Origin: Cynocephalus volans
Lineage: Eukaryota; Chordata; Mammalia; Dermoptera; Cynocephalidae
Direction: 5' to 3'
Assembly (NCBI RefSeq): GCF_027409185.1
Contig: NC_084463.1
Coordinates: forward strand, 67,379,852 to 67,443,851
Length of the DNA: 64,000 nucleotides
Shown: in pieces, positions 24,330 to 34,850 of the stretch
Numbering within the stretch: the stretch's first letter is position 1
Layout of the letters: the number at the start of each line of letters is the position of its first letter
Position numbers and translations under genes: made by a program
The notes under the pieces: generated by a model
What the model saw: the letters and a program-made list of their open reading frames with translations, nothing else
What the model was told of the DNA's origin: nothing
Database searches by the model: none

Positions 24330-24920
24330 CTCTGTGCCTACACCAGTCCCTGGCAAGCACACTCTCTGCTCTAATCAGTTGGTTTTCTCCTTCATGGGCC
24401 CTGTCTTTGCTCAAACTCTTTCCCTGCCTCATGCTCCTCAGTCTCCACTGTGTTTATCTATATCTTGCCCATCCTAAGGCTTGGCTCAACTTTAGCTCCT
24501 TTATAAAGCCCTTTGTACCTACTCCAACCCATCTGCCCTACTTTTCCAAAAGCTTTTTACGCCTATTAATCAGTCCTACACAACTTAATATCAAATTTTT
24601 CAATGATTTTTTCCATGTATTTTAAATTTGGGCTCTCTCGTGAAGTTGTAAATGCCTTGATTTTAAGCCTTTTAAAGACAGTTTCATACTAAAGACTCAG
24701 CTCCAAGACTCACTTTGTGTATAAACCCTTTCCTAACCCTTCCCCTTATGATACACCCCTGCCTGAGGACAGCCTCCCTCAAGCCTCACCTACCCATACA
24801 GACCTCTATCATAGCACCTAGAATACTTTATGACACTTTTGTTTACATACCTCTCTCCCCTAGCTAAACAATAAACTCTGTGAAGCAGGGACGGTACTAT
24901 CTTAATTATTTTTTAAACTC
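24330..24920 (+). mobile_element. LINE-2 fragment(s), sense
   Basis: The L2 order is visible: 'tttgctcaaactctttccct', 'tatcatagcacctagaatac', 'tctctcccctagctaaacaa' and 'gaagcagggacggtactat'. The duplicated arrangement suggests two partly overlapping pieces. Confidence 0.6.
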
Positions 24921-26039
24921 ATACACTCTGCTCCAGGCTCAATATTTTTATACCACTTACAGATTTTTAAAGTTTCTGAGCCATTGAGATCATTTCCATT
25001 TACCTTCATAAGCTACAAAGATCCTAAGTGAAGGGCTTTTCATTGGGGCCACCTAAGAGTTACTGAATTCAGGCTCAAGAGAAGTAGGAGAGATTAGGAG
25101 GTCTAAAAATAGAAGCTCTTCTCTGGAAATCTTTTGAAATATGAATCTGAGAACAAACAGAAGTCCATCAGCTGTTCAGACAATAGACCAACAGAACACA
25201 AATATAAAACATTCTTAATGAAAATATTACTGTCCTACGTAAGGTGTTAGAAAAAGGGAGGAAGAGCTTCATTTCTCTTTGTTCCCTTTATCATCTGCTT
25301 GTCACTCACATGCCTTGAAGAACTGAAAGAAGTGAAAGACAGAAGGAAGAATTCTAGAATTGCACGCTGGGAATACTCAATATTAACACTGAGAATAAGA
25401 ATTAGTTTTTAAAACTTACTTAGGCTTATATTTATTGCATGTCTTACGGTTTTCAGTGAAGGGAGAATATAATGTCAACTGGAAAAGAATATACCATAAT
25501 TTTTCCTCATTCAATATACAAAATACCCTCCAAGTAAAACATTCTTGCTTAAATAAGTGACCATCAGAGCATTAAACCATGCCATTGCTGGTACTTACAT
25601 CTGGGCAGCTGGACATGGTGGTGTGACTGGCATGGTGGCTCTAGAATGTGCGAACAATTATCTTTGTTTTGTTTGGCTCATATATATGCTCTTCTAATTT
25701 GCATGCATAATTACCTAAACGCCAAGCAATTACCCACTTTCCTCACATGGTGATTTACACACGTGAGGAATCCCTCCCCTTCACTAATCTTTCATACCTC
25801 CACCCACAGTTGCATCAAACAAGGGCTCATGTACCTGCCAATTGACTTCTCCTAGACCAAATCCAGGGACATTTCTATAGCCCTGGGACCCTGTCCTATT
25901 ATTTTCAGAGCTTCCCCATGAACCAATTTTTAAATCTTGCATTCATTGAAGCAAATTGCATTCTGGCCTCTCTGGCAAATCATACATTTCTAACTAGTCT
26001 CAGCACATCCTTACATTTCATCTCCTTTATAAACTAGCA

Positions 26040-26205
26040 TTTCAAAAAGGATTATCTGAGGATCAAAATCACATGGGTAGCTGGTTCAAAATGCAAATTC
26101 CTGGGTTTACCCAGACTTACTGAATCCGAATTACCAGCAGTACCAGGAATCTGCATTTTTAACAAGCACTGTAAGACAGTACTTATGCATGCTAAGGTTT
26201 GTAAC
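26040..26205 (+). mobile_element. MER20-like hAT element
   Basis: 'gttcaaaatgcaaattcctg', 'acttactgaatccgaatta', 'ggaatctgcatttttaacaa' and 'gcatgctaaggtttg' follow the MER20 order. The termini are eroded. Confidence 0.7.
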
Positions 26206-26582
26206 CACCACCAAGGTTTTTGGTGCTCAAATTCACTTTCCTAAAGTGAAGATTTGAGGATCATCATCTCACAACAGAAGAAAGATGTTTTTGTGATTAA
26301 CAAATTCTCAAAATGGACATTCAGGACAAGCTAATTATATTCTGGAAGTACAGGAGGCTTCAAATACACCACTGTTAAGCTTAAATGTTCTTCTCCACAT
26401 GGTTGAATGCACATTTATGAATGAGGAAGGGAAGCTTCCACGCTTCTCTGCAGCTTCCTATCCAGCAGGTCAGAGAATTTTGGCTGGTGTCCATTTGACG
26501 GTATAGAAAATTGCTCAAGCAGAGATTGCAAAGACTGTCTTAGAGGGCTGCTCTCTGCAGGCCAAAGTTGCATCCTCAATGT

Positions 26583-26673
26583 GAGAGAGAGGGTGGTGAT
26601 GGAGGGGGAGAGGGAGAGGGAGAGAGAGGAAGCAGAAGGAGGAGGAGGAAAAGGAGGAGGAGGAGGAGAAGGG
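26583..26673. repeat. Purine-rich (GA/GGA)n tract
   Basis: Almost pure G/A sequence on the plus strand lies immediately upstream of a SINE insertion. Confidence 0.85.
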
Positions 26674-26688
26674 AAAAAGGGAAGAAAA

Positions 26689-26855
26689 TAGGCCGACCCG
26701 TGGCGCACTCGGGAGAGTGCGGCGCTGGGAGCGCAGCGGCTCTCCGGCCGCGGGTTCGGATCCTATATAGGGATGGCCGGGGCGCTCACTGGCTGAGTGC
26801 GTTGCACCCGGTCACAAAAAAGACAAAAAAAAAAAAAAAAAAAAAAAAAGAAAAG
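26689..26855 (+). mobile_element. CYN-type SINE dimer, GC-rich variant
   Basis: This copy shares the diagnostic 'gcggcgctgggagcgcag' with the one at 10783 and has a shortened second unit ending 'gcacccggtcac'. The 15-bp target-site duplication 'aaaaagggaagaaaa' is at 26674-26688 and 26856-26870. Confidence 0.9.
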
Positions 26856-27029
26856 AAAAAGGGAAGAAAAGAAGAGAGAGTGAGGAAGTCCAGGAAGGAA
26901 GCGACCGCTGTCCTTGAGAAATATTCCTGCCTAAATTAGTCTTCCACACACAGACTCCGTCTTGGGCTCTGGGTATCTCTCAAGGATCCATGATCCCATG
27001 ACCTTTGACTCCTGAACTTTTATCCTATG

Positions 27030-27292
27030 TAAGAGGTTCTTAACCAGGGGCGATTTTGCACACCGCACCCCCCACTCCGCCAAGCAGAGACATCTGGCAA
27101 CATCTGGAGATAGTTTTGATTGTCACAACTCCAGGGTGGTGGTGGGGGGAGGGCATAGGCGGGGGTTGCAACTGGCATCTAGTTCATAGAAACCAGTGAT
27201 GCCCCTAAACCTTCAGTGCTCAGGATAGCCCCCCAAAATAAGAAATTATTCTGTCCAAAACGTTAATAGTGCAAAACTGAGAAACTTTGTCC
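27030..27292 (+). mobile_element. MER5-type hAT element
   Basis: A second, more diverged MER5 copy: 'ggttcttaaccaggggcgat', 'catctggcaacatctggaga', 'ctggcatctagttcatag' and 'aaactgagaaactttg'. Confidence 0.8.
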
Positions 27293-27739
27293 AATTCATG
27301 ATTGTCCTACGTGATGTGCCTGATGTGTGACCCTGGTTATCCGCCCCTCTCTCATCTCACTGCCCTTTGCTGGTGTTTTTTCAACATTTCCACCCCAAAC
27401 AGTTTCCTGGTTTGGGTGATTTGCCCTGGTCCAGCTCTACCATGCGGCCTGCCTGAACAGTATGACAAATGAGGGAGCTCACAAGAGAGTATGTGGTCTC
27501 CTGAACAGCAAGGCTACAAAAGAGGCCCAGCCTTTCACTGTTGCTTTGCTCCTCTGCAGAAAAGTCCAGAGGCAATTTTCTTGCTTTTCTTCCTATTTTA
27601 GATTAAGCTGATCTTCAGAGCTCTCACTGAAGAACTGAATAAAATAAAAAAAATCCCAAGTAATTCTTATGCTTATTTTTCACTTACCCTTGAAAGAGGT
27701 TTTGGTATTTTAATTGACACACCTCTCTGCCATTTGCCT

Positions 27740-28116
27740 TGTCGGGCTAGGGCTAGGGCTCACAGACGCCTCGAGTCCGTTGTCCAGACTGGGTCACAGA
27801 CCCTCCACACACAGGTCTACAAGCTAGGTAATAGGAAAAGGTCCTGGGAGCCCTGGGTGAAGAAATAATAGGCTTTATTCAGAGCTAGTAGCAGCTGACC
27901 TAGTGGCTTCCCGGAGCGTCTTCAGAAGCTTCGCGCATCTGCGCCATTAGTCCTTTATACTCAAGTCCATAATCCAAAACACCCGGGTGCACACGCACAG
28001 TCACATTAGACAATAGCAAGGAACACCTGTGCGCATGTGCATATTTACATCAGATGCTGGGCAAGATTCTGAACATCTGAGGGGCCCTGACCATTTTTTT
28101 CTATATTTTCCCAACA
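27740..28116 (-). mobile_element. ERV2-like solo LTR
   Basis: Read on the minus strand the 377-bp element starts TGTTGGG and ends CCCGACA. It has a TATA-like 'gagtataaagg' and a polyadenylation signal 'tgaataaagcc', followed by a GT/CTG-rich close. That is a complete U3-R-U5 layout of class-II (betaretrovirus/IAP-like) type. Several CpG sites survive, suggesting moderate youth. No retroviral genes adjoin it. The flanking hexamers (ttgcct and ttcctg) do not match cleanly. It is an old, non-coding viral remnant. Confidence 0.75.
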
Positions 28117-30650
28117 TTCCTGAACTGGCTTTCTAAATGGAGCAACTTGATATGGATTTGTAGGCCATATGGCGGCGGTGGTGGATGAACAGTACCCAGG
28201 AGAGCTGGAGAACTGGAGAGCAGGAAAGGAAAAGAGGGTCATACTCTATGATCTCCCCATGCTTTTATGAGGCAAAGACGACCACAAGATTTAGTTCAGT
28301 TTAGTTTTGCTTTTTTTCTTTGAAGGGAACGGGTAGGAGACTGGAATGAATATTCTATTTGACAATACTTGCTTCAGACTTGCAAAGTCCAGCACGTGCA
28401 AGATGCCAAGTTATGCCATTCATTCTTGTAGAAGTTATTATCAGAGTGTACTTTAAGAAGCTTTATACTTCTGGATTGAAAAATACTTTTTAAAAAAATG
28501 TTTACATAGATAGCAAGAAGATTAAGATGATTGTATACAGTGTTTAGTTATATAAATAGTAAAATTTAAGAAACTGTTATACAGGCAGCTTTCATTATTG
28601 TTTATGCTCAAGGAGACACACCAAATGAGTGATTATAGTACTGAACAGGTTAACTTACAACAGAACATGTATCGCCTAATTGTGCTGATGAGTCATGATT
28701 TCCAAGTTTCTGTTTACAACACATCAATCAGGCACTCTGTGACGACTGGATTAAAATTGCTAAAGATGTTACAGCTATTAACTATGGGGGAAGGAATTAT
28801 ATTTTATGCTCTATCTTATTCTACACAGATCATTACAGAGCAGGAAGGTTTGAATAAAATGACCAGAGTACAACACAATAATCTAACCAGGGTCATGCTT
28901 GGAGCAATGTGTATCCAAGTATTGTTTATTTGGCAACTTTCAAGGTCAGTAGAAGGCATGAGAAGAAACTGCTTCTGACAGAAGCATTAAAGATAGTGTC
29001 AAAACAGTTCAAGAAGTTTATATAGAAGGCCAACCATAAGCCCAGCATGTCAAAGTTGAGAAATGCATTCATTCTTTCACCGATTCAAGAATCAGATATA
29101 TGTTGGACACTCACTGTGTGGAAGACACTTTGTGGAAAGCCAAAATTGCTAAGGACATTAGCTGGTAGGGAACGCTTTGCTGTGCTAATGTCTATACAAA
29201 GAAGTTGAAAAGAGAAGTGACCTATTTCTTTCTTACTAACGGCCAGGAAAAGATTGCTTATCAATCATAGTGGCATATTAATAAGGTTCTAAGCTTTTTT
29301 TTTATTTGCTAGTATGTGGCTCTTTTAATATTGTGATGATACTTTTTCAGTTATATTGCTTAAGATACAGTAGAATTAATGTTATCTCAAGAGCAACTGT
29401 CATGAGGATTATGTTAGGAGAGGCTTTCCTATGGGAGAGTCCTCACTTCCAGTGGCTATTCACAATGATTTAGGACATTTTATTTGAGTGAATGTTAAAC
29501 TTTGAAATAAATATAACTCCTAGGTATGCACACAAAAAGTTTATGAAATGGAAGAAAATGTACATCATTCATTTCATTTTTTTCCATGGTCATAAGATGA
29601 AAATATATTTGTTCATAAAGAGTATTTAAGTGAGAAAATCAAATAATCGGGGCCTTTTATTTTCATCTATTTGTAGGTATATTGCCTATTATTTACCTGA
29701 GAAGCAAAACAACCTGAATATTCAAACTTAACACATGACTCTTACGACTCATAATTCCTGCTTGACTTTTAAGTCCTCTTGTCCTGTGATTACCTCATTG
29801 GGATTGTATGAATCATCACCTTGTCTTCTGGGTGTTGACTAGAAGAAGACTTCCTGGTTTATCCCGAGAGATTGTTTCCTTTTTGTGGTGATCAGCGTCA
29901 CCATGACACTTCAATAGGGTACTCACATTCCAGAGCAGTGGAGGACTGATCCAGGAGGATGAGTTAGGGATGGCATGATTCCGTCCTATTCCTGAAATAT
30001 TCAGTGAATGTGTGCTCAGTGTAATGCTCAGTATCATAGTCCCTGGCCTTCAAAACTTTACAGCCTGGCAAAGGTAGAAAATGTAAGGATACAGCCAAAT
30101 AAAATGGGCCAGAAAAGAAGTTTAATCTTGGAAATTTTAACGTTAATCAAGGCCCCTCTCTTAAATTGACACTCGAGGACTGATCGAAAACAAAATACTC
30201 TCCCATTTGGGGATAGGATATCCTGAGATAGTTCCCAGGGCTTCTGTCTTTTCACTAATGTCAAATTAGGTGTGTATTGTAAGAAGAAATACCATGAGAC
30301 TATCACCAAGAGCGCCTTCGAAATTTTTCTAAATTCTAATCCACTCTACACCCTCATATTTTTCATGATCTATTTGTTAGAATTTTTCTTTATAAGCAAG
30401 GCTTAGTGTGCTAACATATAGATTCTGCTAAAACCATTACATGAGAAAGAAGGCAAACCCTTCATCTTCACATGCGGCATCCTCCCTCTCAGCACTTTAA
30501 GAGTATTAATTATTAATGGAACATCATGTTTGGGTACAAATTGAGATGTGAGTAAGAGAAAAGGAAGGGAAAGAGAAGGAGGGTGACTAAGGCCTAACCC
30601 AGGGATAAGTCAGTGGTTCAGAATGAGGTGGAAGCTTTACCTGTTGACTA
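28117..30650. other. Intergenic, no confident element
   Basis: The longest open frame (28598-28978, 126 codons) has no recognisable domain and ordinary AT-rich composition. Weak antisense L2-like patches occur near 29065-29140 and 30000-30065. Nothing is supported as a gene. Confidence 0.4.
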
Positions 30651-30654
30651 CTAA

Positions 30655-30752
30655 CGTAGGACTACCATACAATCCAGCAATCCCACTGCTGGCTACATAC
30701 CCAAAGGAATGGAAATCATCGTGGTGAAGGGACACCTGCACTCCTGTTTATT
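30655..30752 (+). mobile_element. Short LINE-1 fragment
   Basis: 'aggactaccatacaatccag' through 'ggaatggaaatcatcgtgg' is the C-terminal ORF2 region, the same block as near 15230-15290. Confidence 0.7.
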
Positions 30753-31447
30753 GCCTTGTTAGCCTGTGAGATGCAGATGCTGTTTGTGGGCATGAGAAGC
30801 TGAGTCACCTTGCAAAGGTGCAGATGAGGCAAGACCTTTTGCTGTCTCTGTGCTGTGTTTTCTGTTAACACCAGATGTACACCAGAGAAATTCCAAAAAG
30901 GTTAAAAATGCCTTGGGATTGCATCTGATTAGTGAAGAGATAATGAATTTATGGCAGAATTCTGGGTAAATTGAAAAAGAAAGAAAGTCAGCTGAAGCAG
31001 AAGCTGCCTAAACCACTTAAGCATGTTACATGGATCTAACCTGTCACAGCCATCACAAGCTGTGCATGACCCTGTCTCTTTCCTCCCCTCTTGTAAGTCC
31101 CTGTGGCACAAGGAAACTTCATTTCTACTTTTAGTGTATACATTTGTTAGAGATACTAACAGAATGAAAAATGATAAGAGAATACTTAAAAAAAAATTCA
31201 GATGTGTTTGAATAGACAAAATAAAGAAGCATTTGTTTAGGGATTAAAAGTAGTGGGGGGCGGGGGGCGTGTGTGCCCACATGCTTGTTTTGGAATTTAC
31301 GATCCATTTTTAAATTACTGAAACATAATTGATTATACATATTTGTGGGATAAAGAGTTGAATATCAGTATCTGTGTACGTTATGTGATGTTCAAATCAG
31401 GATAGTTAGCATATGCATCATTATAAAACATAATCATTCTTTGTGTC

Positions 31448-31865
31448 TGTATTACTCCATTTCTGTTGCTTATAACAAAATACCTCGAACTGGGTAATTT
31501 ATAAAGAAACAATATTATTGCTTACAGTTTTGGAGGCTGAGAAGCCCAAAGTCCAGGGAACACATCTGGTGAAGGCCTTGTTAGTGGTAACAGTGATGCA
31601 GGGGTCTCCCATGGAAGAATGGTGGAGCAGAGAGATAGCTCTTCATGCACTCTCTGTTTAAAGCCCTCAGAACCTCACCCATGCCCACCATTAAACTTCA
31701 ACTTATTAATCCATTTACTAGGGCATGGTCCTCACAATCTAATCACCTCTCCAAGGCCCCATCTTTCAACCACCACAATAGGACTTCCCACCCTCTTAAC
31801 ACTGTCACAGTGGGGACCAAGACTCCAATACATGTGCCTTGGGGGACACAATTCAATCCACAGCA
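31448..31865 (-). mobile_element. ERVL-MaLR LTR (MST/THE1/MLT1-like)
   Basis: The reverse complement shows the MaLR order: it opens near 'acaattcaatccacagca' (plus-strand right end), contains 'aatcacctctccaaggccc', and closes with 'gtattactccatttctgtt' at the left. The 5-bp flanks GTGTC (31443-31447) and GTATC (31866-31870) look like a duplication with one change. It sits inside LINE-1. Confidence 0.85.
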
Positions 31866-31975
31866 GTATCCATTAACCAATTTCTCACTAAACTCCCTCC
31901 CCCCTCACTTCCCCACTTCTAGTACCCACAGTTTTGTTCTCTCCTTCTGAATGTTTAATGAATTATTTGTGATTG

Positions 31976-32089
31976 TTTCCTTCCTTCCCTCCCTCCTTCC
32001 TTCCTCCCTCCCTCCCTCCCTCGCTCCCTCCCTCCTTTCCTTCCTTCCTTCCTTCCTTCCTTCCTTCCTTCCTTCCTTCCTTCCTTCCA
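31976..32089. repeat. (TTCC)n tetranucleotide repeat
   Basis: A long CCTT/CCCT run, purest at 32037-32089, lies within the LINE-1 3' UTR. The Lys-Glu-Gly-Arg open frames on the minus strand are artefacts. Confidence 0.95.
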
Positions 32090-34085
32090 TCTGCCCCCAC
32101 TTATGAGTAAGGACATGTGGTATTTCTCTTTCTGTGCCTGACTTATTTCACTTAACATAATTTTCTCTAAGCTCACCTATGTTACTGTGAATGGCAGAAT
32201 TTCATTATTTTTATGGCTGAGTAGTATTCCATTGTGTATATATACCACATTTCACTTATATCGTCATCTGTCAATCAATGTTTAGGTTGGTTCCATGTCT
32301 TGGCTATTGTAAATAGAGCTGCAATAAACATGGGGGTGTAGGTATCCCTTCAACATGATGATTTCTGTTCCTCTGGGTATATACCCAGCAGTGGGGTTGC
32401 TGGATTGTATGGTAGTTCTACCCGTAGTTGTGTGAGAAACCTCCATACTGTTTTCCATAACAGATGCACTAATTTACAGTCCCACCAACAGTGTAGAAGA
32501 GTTCCCTTTCCCCACATCCTCACCAGCATTTGTTATTCTCTGTCTATTTGATAATAGCCAGTCTGACTGGGGTGGGATGATATTTCACTGTGGTTTTGAT
32601 TTGTATTTCCCTGATGATTAGTGACGTTGATCATTTTCTCATGTACTTGCTGGCCATTTGTATGTCTTCTTTAGAGAAAATGTCTGTTCGGCTCCTTCAT
32701 TATTTATTTATTTTTTTACTGTTAAGTTGTTTGAGTTCCTTTTGTGTTCTAAATATTAATCCATTGTCAGATGTATAGTTTGCAAATACTCTCTCCCATT
32801 CTGTAGGTTGTCTTTTCACTCTGTTGATTGTTTCCTTTGCTGTGCAGAAGATTTTAGTTTGATATAATCCCATTTGCTGATTTTGTTGTTGTTGCCTGTG
32901 CTTTTGAGGTCTTATTCATAAAGTCTTTGCTCAGTCCTCCTAAAATCCTGAAGTGTTTTCCCTATGTTTTCTTCTATGAGTTTTATAGTTTCAGGTCTTA
33001 TATTTAAGTCTTTAATTCATTTTGAGTTGATTTTGGCATATGGCAAGAGGTATGGGTCTAGTTTTATTCTTCTATGTGTGGATATCCAGTTTTCCTAGCA
33101 CCATTTATTGAAGACGCTGTCCTTTCCCCAATGTATGCTTCATCAAAGATAAGTTGGCTGTTAAGTATGTGGGTTGATTTCTGCGTTCTCTATTCTGTTC
33201 CATTGGTCCATATCTCTATTTTTATACCAGTACCATGCTGCTTTGGTTACTATAACTTTGTAGTATAATTTGAACTCAGATGGTGTAATGCCTCTGACTT
33301 TATTTATTTATTTATTTTTGCTCAAGATTGCTTTGGCTATACAGGGTTTTTTGTTGTTCTATATGAATGTTAGGATTTTTTTTTTCTGTGAAAAATGTCA
33401 TTGGTGTTTTGATGGGGATTGCATTGAATCTGTAGATCACTTTGGGTAGCATGGACATTTTCACGATGTTAATTCTTCCAATCCATTAGCATGGAATGTC
33501 TTTCCATCTTTTGGTGTCCTTTTTACTTTCTTTCAGCAGTGTTTTGCAGTTCTCATTGTAAAGATCTTTCACCTCCTTGGTTTAGTTTATTCCTACATGT
33601 TTTATTCTTTTGGTAGCTATTGTAATGGGCTTGCTTTCTTGATTTCTTTTTCTTCTGGTTTATTGCTGGTGTATAAAAGTGCTACTGATTTTTGTGCATT
33701 GATTTTGTACCCTGAACTTTACTGAATGTGTTTATCAGCTCTAGGAGTTTTTGGTAGTTTTTAGGTTTTTCTATATATAGGATCAAGTCATCTGCAAACA
33801 AGGACAGTTTGACTTCATCTTTCCCAGTTTGGATGCCCTTTATTTCCTTCTCTTGCCTGACTGCTCTGGCTAGTACTTCCAATACTGTGTTAAATAGCAG
33901 TGTTGAGAGTGGGCACCTTGTGTTGTTCCTGTTCTAAAAGGAAAAGCTCTGAGCTTTTCCCCATTTAGGATGATATTTGTGGTGGGCTTGTCATATAGGG
34001 CTTTTATTGTGTTGAGATACTTTCCTTCCATACCTAATTTGTTGACAGTCTTTATCATGAATGGATGTTGAAATTTGTCAAATGC

Positions 34086-34742
34086 TTTTTTTTTTTCCAG
34101 TGTCCAAAATCTTTTTAATAACAGGACAGGATCCAGGGTTAGTTTTTGTAGCTGTGGCTGGCCCATCAGCCTCTGGCATGCTCGAACTTCTGTCCCTTCG
34201 AATGTATGTAGGGTTTGGTGTGGCTGTGTGGGGTTCCCAGGGCCTGGCCAACAGTACACCTCTTGCCCCTTGTGAGGTCCAGAGAGCAAGACAGTGCCAC
34301 AGCCCTTGGGGAAGTCCAGAGCCAGCTGGTCAAAGGTGAGGATTTTGCCCCCAGCCTTGAGGATGCAGCTGCGGGCCCGGCTGGTCACATGCAGTGCACA
34401 CACCTTTACTTTGGGCACCTCTTGAACCTGTACATCATCTGTTATGGTCCCCCAAACCACAGCCATTTCGTTTTCCCAGCCAGGAAGCTTCATCTTCTGG
34501 ATCATCCAGGAAAGGGACAGAGGAGGCTGGTTGGTGTGACTCATAAACAACCTCTTCATCACAACTTTGTTGAAGGTGGAGTTGGTTCATCTGGCTGGAG
34601 ACCTGTATAGCTTGACCAACAGCCTTAAGAAGATGTCCTGGCTCTTGGGCTCCTTGCACCAAAATTTTCGATCTTTGTTGTGGCAGATGTTGACTCCCAT
34701 GATGGCACCTCCTGCTCGGCCAGGTCCAGAAAGAGGCCAGAT
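34086..34742 (-). pseudogene. RPL18: RPL18 processed pseudogene
   Basis: The parent gene encodes 60S ribosomal protein L18 (188 residues), part of the large subunit. This copy is intronless. The start codon is at 34698-34700 (minus) and is preceded by a short 5' UTR. The peptide opens [12 protein letters not shown], continues with [14 protein letters not shown] and (in another frame) [29 protein letters not shown] and [13 protein letters not shown]. The expected end, ...YKN-stop, is at 34140-34142. An ATTAAA-type signal and a 12-base poly-A (poly-T at 34086-34097) follow. At least one frameshift (about 34562-34590) and a second near the C-terminus break it. It inserted into the antisense LINE-1, whose homology resumes on both sides. 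Confidence 0.95.
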
Positions 34743-34850
34743 ATTTTTTCTGCATCTATTGAGATGATCATATGGTTTTCGTCCTTGATTTTGTTGATGT
34801 GATGCGCCACATTTATTGATTTGTGTATGTTGAACCATCCTTCCACACTT

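Larger units (their letters stand above)
31315..34850 (-). mobile_element. LINE-1, antisense, with two later insertions
   Basis: From right to left this reads as ORF2 from the reverse-transcriptase region to the 3' UTR. The frame 33682-33882 (minus) carries the catalytic F-A-D-D motif. The 3' part runs through the blocks near 32360-32580 to the 3' UTR at 31315-31440. Stops and indels make it inactive. It was later split by a MaLR LTR (31448-31865) and an RPL18 retrocopy (34086-34742), and contains a (TTCC)n tract. Confidence 0.9.

Noticed and set aside
27748-27767. Telomere-like 'gggctagggctagggct'
   Set aside because: It is only a short run within the ERV2-like LTR and does not match TTAGGG.
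28598-28978. 126-codon plus-strand open frame in the intergenic region
   Set aside because: No known domain, no promoter or splice context, and AT-rich composition equal to its surroundings; treated as chance.
31976-32089. CRISPR-like or coding repeat
   Set aside because: A plain TTCC tetranucleotide tract without spacers.
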